DNA from: Spongilla lacustris
Taxonomy: Eukaryota > Porifera > Demospongiae > Spongillida > Spongillidae
DNA length: 64,000 bases
Assembly (NCBI GenBank): GCA_949361645.1
Contig: OX442419.1
Coordinates: 10,007,851-10,071,850 of the forward strand
Direction: 5' to 3'
Below, piece after piece: positions 26,301-38,300 of the stretch. Every line of letters starts with the position of its first letter. Position 1 is the first letter of the stretch. The position numbers and the translations under genes were made by a program. A model generated the notes under the pieces. That model worked only from the letters and a program-made list of their open reading frames with translations. It was not told where the DNA came from and did no database searches.

Positions 26301-26490
26301 AGAGTGCCTTAATGTATACAAAGAAATTGACATTCTGGCAGCTAGCAATTTTGCTGTTAAGGTCGTGAGAGAATCTCTGCATCTCATTGCAGCCCCAATT
26401 GATGCAATAACAGCAAAGTCAATGATAATTGTTATTGACAATGCTAACAGATATTTAGTTAGGCAACCAAACATGTTTGAACACAATTAA
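23375..26490 (+). CDS. Four-exon transposase, 874 residues (CACTA/EnSpm-like)
   Basis: Exons are 23375-23478, 23762-23799, 23862-24488 and 24635-26490; all three introns have GT-AG ends and phases agree throughout, giving 874 residues and a stop. The N-terminus is basic with a possible DNA-binding segment (residues 1-35). Residues ~55-115 are strongly acidic. A conserved helix-rich region follows (..LYSGASINICMTYCI..CPVPNALP..). The catalytic part has CTDGIPIYKSS near residue 306, GIPLDYMHCVLEG near 480 and HLPMYVRLWGPLW...FAFESKNG near 630-650. Asp of CTDG, Asp of LDYMHC and Glu of FAFES are candidate DDE residues. This pattern matches the large family of transposase-like proteins abundant in cnidarians and sponges that is grouped with CACTA/EnSpm transposases; I place it there from memory of the motif pattern. 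No internal stop is seen, so it may be functional. Confidence 0.8.
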
Positions 26491-27867
26491 ACTTATCTAT
26501 TTTATTCAAATACATTGTTCTATGTACTTTCCACTATTTCAGAAATTATATGGCAAGACATAATGCCAAGTGAAAATATTGTGTGACCAGCTAGGACACA
26601 ATAATACATGGTAAGACATTGCAAGGCTTTCCAAGTCATGATAAAGCTTGAAATGTCTTGTCAAGTCATGGCAAGACTTGACGATATTTTTTCTTAGGGT
26701 AAACAGCACACTAAGAATTAAGCCTTAGGCTTCAGTATTAGTAGGTGCTGTAGGCAGTGTACACGCGGCTTCTCTAGTGTTACGGGCATACACCAGTTAG
26801 AGCTAGCTGAAAGGATGTATAGTTTGCTTGATGCATGGACTGCACCAATGTGTGCGTGTACCCGTAGGCCGTGCGTACATTGTATGCCAATAGGCACCCA
26901 GTCGTTCGTGCCTTTAACTCACCAACCATTTGCATCGAAGACATTCTCCAGACAGTGTGGTTTTGTATAACGTAAGGCGAATGACAATCTCGATCTCGTC
27001 CACAACACGTAGCAAGAACGCTAATTGGTGCGCACCGCCCGTATGAATGACCTACGGCGGGTGTATGTTTTCTTTTACGAAGAGGTAGTAATACGGCAGC
27101 CGCAGGTACGGTAGTATCTATGATTTCACAAGGATAGCTTAGAAGACTGAATTAAAAAAAAACAATTAAAAATTAAGCAATTCGAGGAGGTGGGGCTCAG
27201 TGGCACGTGATAATGTGCAAGTTGAAGGGGGTGGAGCTAATATGGTCCGCTAATGGTTGCGTCACTAGTCTCGGAACGGGACCTGCGTATGTAATGAAGT
27301 GTAACAAGTGCGCATGCGTAACCGTGGTGAAATAGTTGTTGCCTCTTACTTTCAGTTTAAAAGGTGATAAAAATATAATCATTTTGCTTTTGGCTTCGAA
27401 ACGTGTGTCTGAACATGGTTTCACTTTTAAAGTTGTTAATTTGTTGTGTTTATTAAAGTTAATTAAGCATCGTTAATAACTTGTAAATAAAATGATGTAA
27501 ACACAAGTTGTTAGTTTCTAAATATTAGATTTTTTTCATACTCCTATCAAAAGTTATTCCCGTTCAAAAGCATTGCGTTCTTTCATGGACACCTGGTATA
27601 AGAATGATCACTAATGCTCTTACACAGAATAAGGTAACAGGTGTTGTTTACAAAAGTGGTTAAATTGTGGTCAGTTCATGACTTATGAAGCAGTATCCTT
27701 AGAATAAGTTTTACTGGTACAATTTCTCTCCCTCCCCCCCCCCCCCCCCCCCCCCCCAAGAAACGGTGGTGTGATAAATTGGTATAGAACAAGTCTTGCC
27801 ATGTGCAGTTCCTATCAAAATTGCTTATTACAGGTCGCTGTATAAACATTGCACGTCCAATTACACT

Positions 27868-27873
27868 TTTATT
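27868..27873 (-). promoter_or_regulatory. Polyadenylation signal overlapping the receptor stop codon
   Basis: On the minus strand the stop codon TAA is immediately followed by TAAAAG, so AATAAA overlaps the stop. Copy B has the same arrangement near 46031. If used, the 3' untranslated region would be very short. This is a sequence match only. Confidence 0.45.
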
Positions 27874-29359
27874 AGACAACGTAGCCAAGCATATCATGTT
27901 CATTGCTCTCAATTGCACTGCATGTGTTTGGAGAAGCAACGTAGCCTTGGATGTCAGCACCATACACTGGCAGCATTGTCATCCCATCAGAATATGGTGA
28001 TGTGTCCTCGACATCCACAGTTACTGGTACCTCTGGATCACTACACATTGGTGTGCCTATCTTCAACATGCCATTTGCCTGCTCAGTTACAATGACTGAA
28101 GAGTTTGCCTTTTCGTGATGTGCTTCCATATGTGTGGTGCAGTTTGTGTGTTCACTCAGATAATTTTCACTGCAAATGGTTGATCTGATCTCAGAAATTC
28201 CAATGTAACCCATAGCAACCTTATGTTCACAACTGAAGGGCAATTCAGAATCAGTTTTGCAGCCCTCACATGTATCGTCTCTTACAACGACGTGCTTAGA
28301 GTCAATGTAACCAAATCCAATATTGCATTGCGCTGGGCTGTAGTCTGATGTATTGCTTCCAAGTGTGCCACGTGATGGAGTTATGTCAGCACCAAACAAT
28401 TCTGTATTGGAACCACCAAATTTGATTGTAAGTTTTCCTAACGTGGCAGACATAGGTTCAATCAGTTCATCTGCATTGCTGTGCCACACTGTACCTCCCT
28501 CCAAAGGATAGCCTGGCTCATCAGTCATGATGTCTGGGGTGTTTTCTGATGGGTCCATTGACATGGCACTGGATTGGCAATTTGTGGTGCAAGCCGACTC
28601 ATCTGCCAGCTTATTTTCACTGCAAACACCTGAGCTGATCTCAGGAATTGCAGTGCAAACTAAAGCAACGCTCTGGTCACTGCTGTAACTTAATGGCCAT
28701 TCTGTGTCCATTGTGGGGTCTATGCGTGCATAACTTTGATCGTGAGTCACTTGCTTAGAGTCAATGTAACCTGACACGAGTGAGCATGGTTGTTTGCTGT
28801 GGTCAGTGCAGTCAAATGTGTTGGCTTCAGTGTTCAGGATTGTCCCACACACTTGTGAAGAAGCAATGTAGCCTTGCATTTCAGCACCCTGCAACCCAGA
28901 TCTTATATCTGAATCACAGGTCTTGATTGTGCAGTACCCAGCCCTGATAACAGGAGGCACACCACTCTGCCTCAATGTACCTTTCTTCAATAGGCTGCTT
29001 GGCTCTGCAGTCACAATGACCGCAGTGTCTTCAGGTGGGTCTATTGGCACGGTATTGCCTTGAACACCAGATTCAAATTTCATAGAACATGCATACTCTT
29101 TATGCACGTGAGGGTCACTGCAATTAGCTGATCTGACATCAGGAATTGCAATGTACCCAAGAGCAACCTGCTCACTGCTGGTGGGTACTGCAGCAGTGCT
29201 GTAGTCCAGACATGCAGTACTGCTGTCTCCTGCATGGTGCGCTAAGTCCCCCGTCTCATCTATTGTAGTATCAACTTGTGCAGGTGCTTCCAACATATCT
29301 AGATGTGAAGTAATGGACAAAATGCTTAACATTTTCCACATGGTGGTGTGATCCTTAAT
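27872..29359 (-). CDS. Tail exon of receptor A (495 residues, three modules)
   Basis: This single exon encodes the whole cytoplasmic tail after the juxtamembrane exon. It consists of three diverged modules of roughly 150 residues. Each begins with a block like ALGYIAIPDVRS..CS (module 2 has VCTAIPEISS, with the Gly-Tyr lost; module 3 has AMGYIGISEIRS). Next comes VTAEPSSLLKKGTL or equivalent. Further on are QGYIASSQVCG / QGYVASPNTCS and SGYIDSKQV / FGYIDSKHV blocks. The protein ends in LGYVV. The tail is acidic, Ser/Thr-rich and has no known fold that I recognise. Confidence 0.75.
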   Translation of the reverse strand: MKDHTTMWKMLSILSITSHLDMLEAPAQVDTTIDETGDLAHHAGDSSTACLDYSTAAVPTSSEQVALGYIAIPDVRSANCSDPHVHKEYACSMKFESGVQGNTVPIDPPEDTAVIVTAEPSSLLKKGTLRQSGVPPVIRAGYCTIKTCDSDIRSGLQGAEMQGYIASSQVCGTILNTEANTFDCTDHSKQPCSLVSGYIDSKQVTHDQSYARIDPTMDTEWPLSYSSDQSVALVCTAIPEISSGVCSENKLADESACTTNCQSSAMSMDPSENTPDIMTDEPGYPLEGGTVWHSNADELIEPMSATLGKLTIKFGGSNTELFGADITPSRGTLGSNTSDYSPAQCNIGFGYIDSKHVVVRDDTCEGCKTDSELPFSCEHKVAMGYIGISEIRSTICSENYLSEHTNCTTHMEAHHEKANSSVIVTEQANGMLKIGTPMCSDPEVPVTVDVEDTSPYSDGMTMLPVYGADIQGYVASPNTCSAIESNEHDMLGYVV

Positions 29360-32300
29360 CTGAAACAGAATTAGTCAATTATGAAACAAATGTGTATCAC
29401 AAAAAAATGCATTATTGATTCAATAGATTATCTTTGGACACAGCTGAATCAACATTTCCTTCAGTGAATTCCATTTCAGTTCAAGTATTGTGGTACTCAT
29501 GTATGTACCAACTAATAATGTGTGTTGGAATGTACATGTTATGACATGTAACAAAATTCAACTTTTATAGATGGAAGGGCCAATTTAACTAGATGAACCA
29601 GTTAACACACCTGTTAACACACATTATTAGATGGAACAGTTAAATGCACATGATTAGATGGACCAGTTAAACGCACATGATTAGATGGACAAGTTAACAC
29701 AGAACAGTTAACACACACCAGTTAACATACACATTTATGAAAAGTTGGTTAACACACATCATTGGATGGACCGGTTCACACATATCAATTAATTGGAAGA
29801 GCTACATTATTAGATGGACCAGTTGCAGTTAACACATATGGAAGAGCTAGTTAACACACATACATCATTAGATGGAAGAGCTAGTTAACACACATACATC
29901 ATTAGATGGAAGAGCTAGTTAACACACGTACATCATTAGATGGAAGAGCTAGTTAACACTCTACTTACCATTCTTTCTAGTGACGCAATTTCCTGCTTAT
30001 CAATGTTAGCAAAATACCTGAATGGAAAAATGATCATAATTGCTGCATTTAACCATTTAGTATTCTGGGATGTAAATAACAGTGACTTGTTGGCCTTCAA
30101 ATATTTCCATTATATGTCAACATGTATATATACAATTATGATTATAATTATATATAGTTTCAAAGTTCAATATACATCATGAAAAAATAAAAATACATAA
30201 TTAGAATTAATCAATTCATTAAATAAATACATGCACAAGTTTCGTGAAGTATTTACAATGAGCAAAAATCTCCTTACAGCTTATAACATATGATTTGAAC
30301 CGATAGTGATTCACATGTAGAGAGAGAGAGAGAGAGACCCAAACAGATGCTTACCCATCATGGGCAAAATGTTAACCATTATTTCTTCTTGTTACTATAT
30401 TTTGAATATTGGTCAAGATTAATTAAGTCTGTGATGTTTGCTCTCACCAAGGTTAGATTGAGCCTGCCATAGAGTTCTGCTAGCTAGCTAGCACCACTGA
30501 CTGTTGCCTGCATGCATTGTGTTAATAATTCCATTACACTTGGCATGTGATGTTTAATTTTGCACCATAATATACTTTTCCGTGGAGAAATGACACCATA
30601 TGAAGTGACAGATATAATTTTCCTTTTGGAAGATATATTAGCCTTCTCTATGGAGTCATTATTAAAAATAAGATTAAAACCATAAGCCTGGTTTTGTCAG
30701 TCAATGTAAAAATAATATGCAAACCTACCTTTGAATCCCAAGTAACACAACACAGATAATGATAATCACGATTGGTGCAGTAGTAACAAGTGGTGCAATT
30801 ATCGCAGTAACTGTATGAGAACAGTTATACATAATGTGTTAGTGTCTGGTCAATGTGTTGTACAAGAATGTATGCAATTATTTAAATATATTTATATACA
30901 GTGCAATGAAAAATCGCATCTTTCAAAATGCATAACTGATGAATCTCATAAGCAATACCATTAGTTATTTCATGTATCAATTCATGTGCAGCAAATAATA
31001 GTTATACCTAACGCATACATCATCACCACTTGTGATCAGCAGCAAGCAGGATGGACAACCACCTGAACAGCTTTGTGCACACACGCACATGTGCTAGTGT
31101 ACACCTTAACAGCTTATCTGCAGAAGCGCACAAATGACCCAAAGTGCAGTGCCTTGGGCTGACGCTGCATAACTAACTGGTTGCAGCTAGAGTCCTACGG
31201 TGTATGGGCAAAGGAAGCTATGCAATCATTCCAAACGCTCACAACACCAGGCATAAAAGACATGGTCTGGAAGGCAGGGTCGACCTGCACTAGATGAGGG
31301 CAAATGCAACAGCAATGGGCCTCTCCACCTCAAAGCTTTACGTTTAATTTGGTCATGTTCATACAACTATCATCATGTTCTCAATATTTTGTCATACTTA
31401 GTATCCATTTTATCTCTGCCATAGGGCTTGCAAGGAATAATGAGAAGAGGTGTTAGAGCAATTGTGGCACCTTTTCATCATCTTGTAGTGCCATAAGCTT
31501 CAAAGTAAAATATTTCTTCTTAGGACTACTAAATTCAACTTGGAGCATTAGACACAAAGGAGTATAATTTTTATAAAGGTGAGTGATAATAATATATTAT
31601 TGTCATAGAGATTATTTAGGGTACAATTGAAAATGGGAGTACATTTACCTAGTAATTCTTTTTAAACAGTGATGATTACCTTGAGTTGATGTTGATGTGA
31701 TTGTATCCATACGCCGTTCTACACAGGATAGAATATGTAGGATGCAATTCAAAACATGTTTTATAACAAGTAAAATATAATATCATTCATAAATTTATAC
31801 CTTATCATACAAAATTATTCACACTATACAACACACTAAATAATAACTACTTGTCACATATCAGTTTCACTGCCTCCAGAGAGAGCCTCACGAGTAGAGC
31901 TCTTGAATTGCAGCATACCAGGGTCATGTAGAGGTGACCATATAGGCGCCATGGCAACCACCTTTGATTTAATACCCTACACACCTGCCTCTTCACACCA
32001 CCTACAAACCACCTACACACTGACCTATACACCACATATCCACATAACAAAAATGGCAGCACCCCAGCATAGGCATCTGCTCATTTATTTCCGGGGGTGG
32101 GCAACGTAGAACCGGGGGGGGGGACCTCCTCCGCAAAGCGTTGAAGCTCTCGGTGCAGTGAAATATTTATGCATGAAAGCCTCATGTTCTCGTACAGTTT
32201 CAGAACAAAATCTGTGCTTCTGACAGCACCCCCCCCCCCCCACCCCCACCCCAGCAAGCTGAGCAAAGTAGCTCCCCGTGCATGGGGGTCTGTGGCAGAG

Positions 32301-35300
32301 CCCCAGATGCTTTGCAGTTTTTAAGCCACAAAATATAGCATTATATAAAACAGAAAGGATCGCAAATACAAATAGAATTACTTGCTTTCAGACTTTCCTG
32401 TAGTCTTGCAAGCCATCATTTTTGAACGGCATAACCCCTCAACGATCGATCACAATGGATTGGGGGACTGCTTCGTAAAAACCGTTATCAGTGGCATAGG
32501 AAAAGGGGGGGGCAGAGGGGGCAACTGTCCCCTCACTTTTTAAAGTGAGGGGGGGGGGGGGGGATGCCCCCTCACTTTTAAAAGTGAGGGGGGGCCATGC
32601 CCCCCCACTTTTACACCAGCGATACTACAAATAAATGTAATGATTTGCACTGATTCTAGTGTTACTTATATGAATATTAATGAGTTGGGGTACGCAAAGG
32701 GAGGACAAATTGTCCCCCTTTGCCCCATCGAGCAGACGCCTATGACCCCTGAATCGAAATATAATTGTACAAACATAACTACAGCCACCCAACATGTGGT
32801 ACTAGTGTACATGCACACACATGTGTTAGTGGTACTAGTGTACATGCACACATGTATTAGTGGTACTAGTGTACAAGCACAAACATGTGTTAGTGGTACT
32901 AGTGTACATGCGTGTTAGTGGTACTAGTGTACAAGCACACACATGTGTTAGTGGTACTAGTGTACATGCACACACATGTGCTAGTGGTACTAGTGTACAT
33001 GCACACACATGTGTTAGTGGTACACTATGTGTTAGTGGTACAAGTGTACATACACACACATGTGTTAGTGGTACTAGTGTACATGCACACACATGTGTTA
33101 GTGGTACTAGTGTACATGCATACACATGTGTTAGTGGTACTAGTGTACATGCACACACATGTGTTAGTGGTACTAGTGTACATGCACACACATGTGTTAG
33201 TGGTACTAGTGTACATGCACACACATGTTAGTGGTACTAGTGTACAAGCACACACATGTGTTAGTGGTATTAGTGTACAAGCACACACATGTGTTAGTGG
33301 TACTAGTGTACATGCACACACGTGTTAGTGGTACTAGTGTACATGCACACACATGTGCAAGCACACAGATGTTCACAGCACACTCACTCTCACCTTGAAC
33401 TGTGAGGTTCAGCTGTCTGGTATCATTGCCTAGGGAGTTAGTAGCAATGCACACATACACACCAGTATCATTGGGCATAGGTGACTGAAGTGTGAAGGTG
33501 ATGGATGTGGAGGTGGTGGTGGTAAGGTTAACAGCTGTACCATTGGACAGTACCCTCTGTAGGGTCAGTGTGGGGATGGGCTGGGTACCAGAGATCACAC
33601 TGCACTTGATGGTGTAGGGGTGTGAAGCTGTGGTGTTAACTGTTGCCATGACACCATCATCACCAGGGAAACCAACAATCTGTGCAGGGGCTGGTGTAGA
33701 GATACAAAAGTGGTTAGTGATGGTGTGGTTGGTGATGGTACACATGTACTAGTGTACATGCACACACATGTGTTAGTGGTACTAGTGTACATGCACACAC
33801 ATGTGTTAGTGGTACTAGTGTACATGCACACACATGTGTTAGTGGTATTAGTGTACATGCACACACATGTGTTAGTGGTACTAGTGTACATGCACACACA
33901 TGTGTTAGTGGTATTAGTGTACAAGCACACATGTGTTAGGGGTACTAGTGTACAAGCACATACATGTGTTAGTGGTACTAGTGTACATGCACACATGTGT
34001 TAGTGGTACTAGTGTACATGCACACACATGTGTTAGTGGTACTAGTGTACAAGCACATACATGTGTTAGTGGTACTAGTGTACATGCACACATGTGTTAG
34101 TGGTACTAGTGTACATGCACACACATGTGTTAGTGGTACTAGTGTACAAGCACACACATGTGTTAGTGGTACTAGTGCACATGCACACACATGTGTTAGT
34201 GGTACTAGTGTACATGCACACATGTATTAGTGGTACTAGTGTACATGCACACACATGTGTTAGTGGTACTAGTGTACATGCACACACATGTGTTAGTGGT
34301 ATTAGTGTACATGCACACACATGTGTTGGTGGTACTAGTGTACATGCACACACATGTGTTAGTGGTACTAGTGTACAAGCACACACATGTGTTAGTGGTA
34401 CTAGTGTACATGCACACACATGTGTTAGTGGTACTAGTGTACATGCACACACATGTGTTAGTGGTACTAGTGTACATACACACACATGTGTTAGTGGTAC
34501 TAGTGTACAAGCACACACATGTGTTAGTGGTACTAGTGTACATGCACACACATGTGTTAGTGGTACTAGTGTACATACACACACATGTGTTAGTGGTACT
34601 AGTGTAGATGCACACACATGTGTTAGTGGTACTAGTGTGTACATGCACACACATGTGTTAGTGGTACTAGTGCACAAGCACACACATGTGTTAGTGGTAC
34701 TAGTGTACATGCACACACACGTGTTAGTGGTACTAGTGTACATGCACACACATGTGTTAGTGGTACTAGTGTACATGCACACACATGTGTTAGTGGTACT
34801 AGTGTACATGCACACACATGTGTTAGTGGTACTAGTGTACATGTAAACACACAGGTACTAGTGTACATACACACACATGTGTTAGTGGTACTAGTGTACA
34901 TGCACATACATGTGTTAGTGCTACAAGTGTACATGCACACACATGTGTTAGTGGTACTAGTGTACATACACACACATGTGTTAGTGGTACTAGTGTACAA
35001 GCGCACATGTGTTAGTGGTACTAGTGTAGGTGCACACACATGTATTTGTGGTACTAGTGTACATGCACACACATGTGTTAGTGGTACTAGTGTACATGCA
35101 CGCACATGTGTTAGTGGTACTAGTGTACATGCACACACATGTGTTAGTGGTACTAGTGTACATGCACACACATGTGTTAGTGGTACTAGTGTACATGCAC
35201 ACACATGTGTTAGTGGTACTAGTGTACATGTAAACACACAGGTACTAGTGTACATACACACACATGTGTTAGTGGTACTAGTGTACATGCACATACATGT

Positions 35301-38300
35301 GTTAGTGGTACTAGTGTACATGTAAACACACAGGTACTAGTGTACATACACACACATGTGTTAGTGGTACTAGTGTACATGCACATACATGTGTTAGTGC
35401 TACAAGTGTACATGCACACACATGTGTTAGTGGTACTAGTGCACATGCACACACACGTGTTAGTGGTACTAGTGTACATGCACACACATGTGTTAGTGGT
35501 ACTAGTGTACATGCACACACATATGTTAGTGGTACTAGTGTACATGTAAACACACAGGTACTAGTGTACATACACACACATGTGTTAGTGGTACTAGTGT
35601 ACATGCACATACATGTGTTAGTGCTACAAGTGTACATGCACACACATGTGTTAGTGGTACTAGTGTAGATACACACATGTGCTAGGGGTACTAGTGTACA
35701 TGCACACATGTATTAGTGGTACTAGTGTACATGCACACACATGTGTTAGTGGTACTAGTGCACATGCACACACACGTGTTAGTGGTACTAGTGTACATGC
35801 ACACACATGTGTTAGTGGTACTAGTGTACATGCACACACATGTGTTAGTGGTACTAGTGTACATGTAAACACACAGGTACTAGTGTACATACACACACAT
35901 GTGTTAGTGGTACTAGTGTACATGCACATACATGTGTTAGTGCTACAAGTGTACATGCACACACATGTGTTAGTGGTACTAGTGTACATACACACACATG
36001 TGTTAGTGGTACTAGTGCACATGCACACACACGTGTTAGTGGTACTAGTGTACATGCACACACATGTGCTAGTGGTACTAGTGTACATGCACACATGTGT
36101 TAGTGGTACTAGTGCACATGCACACACACGTGTTAGTGGTACTAGTGTACATGCACACACATGTGTTAGTGGTACTAGTGTACATGCACACACATGTGCT
36201 AGTGGTACTAGTGTACATGCACACATGTGTTAGTGGTACTAGTGTACATGCACACACATGTGTTAGTGGTACTAGTGCACATGCACACACACGTGTTAGT
36301 GGTACTAGTGTACATGCACACACATGTGTTAGTGGTACTAGTGTACATGCACACACATGTGTTAGTGGTACTAGTGTACAAGCACACATGTGTTAGTGGT
36401 ACTAGTGTACATGCACACATGTATTAGTGGTACTAGTGTACAAGCACACACATATGTTAGTGGTACTAGTGTACATGCACAGACATGCGTTAGTGGTACT
36501 AGTGTACAAGCACACATGTGTTAGTGGTACTAGTGTACAAGCACACATGTGTTTGTGGTACTAGTGTAGATACACACACATGTGTTAGTGGTACTAGTGT
36601 ACATGCACACATGTGTTAGTGGTACTAGTGTACATGCACACACATGTGTTAGTGGTACTAGTGTACATGCGCACACACGTGTTAGTGGTGCTTGTGTACA
36701 TGCACACACATGTGTTAGTGGTACTAGTGTACATGCACACACATGTGTTAGTGGTACTAGTGTACATGTTCACACATATGTTAGTGGTACTAGGTTACAT
36801 GTGCACACACATGTGTTAGTGGTACTAGTGTACATGCACGCACATGTGCTAGTGGTACTAATAAAACCAACTACTAGTGTACATGCACGCACATGTGCTA
36901 GTGGTACTAATAAAACCAACTACTAGTGTACATGCACGCACATGTGCTAGTGGTACTAATAAACCAACTTAACGTCAGCTGAGAAGGAATAATCACTTTC
37001 TCGTTCGGCGTCAACTACATTGTTAATAGGACCTAACTAGTTTTTGCAGAAGTCAATTAACTGAATCAGCACAATAAAAAGATTTCAACCCAAACAGCTA
37101 CCCTTCTGGTTCTCATTAGCCATTGATGTGGCTTATTGAGCCGAACCTTTTGACCAGAAACCATGAAATATAACATTTCTAGAAGTCTGTAAGGAAGTAC
37201 GTAAGCACAGTAAACAGGTACCGGACGCTATGTAAGAACCTTTTTATTGTCACACACCATGCATATAATAATCCACCTTGTGGGTTTGTGATAAGAAGGT
37301 GGACGATTTACGTAATAAAGAGGTATGTCATGAATTTACTAAATGTACATGTAGGTCCGAGTTCATTATTATATGATTCCCATAATACGTTTTGTTTGCA
37401 AACTTTATAATTTTCACCCACAATTACCAGGTATTGTGTATAGATAACAGGTATTGTGCACATGTATTATGCAGGTATTGTGCACATGCATTATGCAGGT
37501 ATTGATGTTAAAATGATACCAGGTATTCATGTAGATGAAGTATATACATGTAAAATGCCACAATCCTATGTTTGCAATTATATTTGGAGGACATATTTAT
37601 ATCTTGTAGGTATGTCGTGATGATACCTGAACTAAGGAAATGTGAAGTATGTGATAACTGCGTGGGAGATTTGAAGCTGCCAGTTTCAGTTTGAGGCAAA
37701 ACCACTAATGGAAAAATGAGGACTATATTAGAGAATATATCATATACCTGAGCCACTTCAAAAGATAAACTCACTTTTTATTATCAAGTAGATAACATAT
37801 GAAGATATATTTATCGTATCAATTAACATTTCAACATGTTACAAATTGCACCAGTTGTACATTTGGTGTGAGTGTGGTCTATGGAATACCTAGGTGAGTG
37901 TAATGATGTGGGACCTCAGCAAGGGAACAAATAAAGAAATAATATCACTGTCTTTGAAGACCAAAGCTATCATCAGTAGGAATTTTTCTAAGGTCAAATC
38001 ATTTATGCTGTCAATCACTAATTGTAACATGCATGGATTGAACGTAATAAATGTATGATGATAGAGAAATCATTGATCCCTATATAACTATAATACTTCT
38101 GCGGCAGGAGCACTAATCATGCTTATAAAGATTAATAAACTCATGTACGTATAGCAACTAGCTAATCAACTGGGTGACATGTTCACAGAGTCCTTTTGGG
38201 ACTGTTGTACATGTACACACTTAGCCATCTCTCTTACCTGTGTAGGCAATTGATGCTGTCAGGGAACTGTTGTACATTTTATTGCCACATTCAAGTTTGG

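Larger units (their letters stand above)
20498..26699. mobile_element. 6.2-kb two-gene transposon (BEN gene plus transposase)
   Basis: The termini are CCCTAAGAAAAAA at 20498 and TTTTTTCTTAGGG ending at 26699, flanked by TA (20496-20497 and 26700-26701). Just inside both ends lie several copies of CAAGTCTTGCCA-like motifs in both orientations, the kind of subterminal array seen in CACTA-like elements. The element carries two divergent genes that both look intact: a BEN-domain gene on the minus strand (20769-23303) and a transposase on the plus strand (23375-26490). The similar ends (CCC..A.GAAAA) and TA duplication of the element at 52545-57937 suggest the same superfamily. With both genes present this could be an autonomous copy. 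Confidence 0.75.
19803..27596. mobile_element. TIR element (CCGGGTGTCC ends) interrupted by a larger element
   Basis: Inverted repeats of about 145 bp bound this region. The left one starts CCGGGTGTCCACGAAAG at 19803 and the right one ends CATGGACACCTGG at 27596, with TA on both sides. The arms agree for nearly their whole length apart from a 10-bp difference. Outside the inner 6.2-kb element only about 1.6 kb belongs to it, and that part has no coding signal. It is therefore non-autonomous. A relative with the same first ~25 bases lies at 44423-45250. The superfamily is not clear to me. Confidence 0.75.

Noticed and set aside
19803..27596. Treating the outer TIRs as the ends of the BEN/transposase element
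   Set aside because: A second, inner pair of ends (20498 and 26699) with its own TA duplication and subterminal motifs fits better, and the outer family also exists without these genes at 44423-45250.
32835..36926. Many long open frames (up to 255 codons) with VLVYMHTH- or CACTLVPLTHV-type repeats
   Set aside because: They arise on both strands from a 33-bp minisatellite whose length is a multiple of three; no start, splice or domain evidence.
32789..36965. Possible CRISPR-like array (regular 33-bp repeats)
   Set aside because: Units are directly adjacent with no unique spacers, the context is an animal intron, and no cas genes are present.
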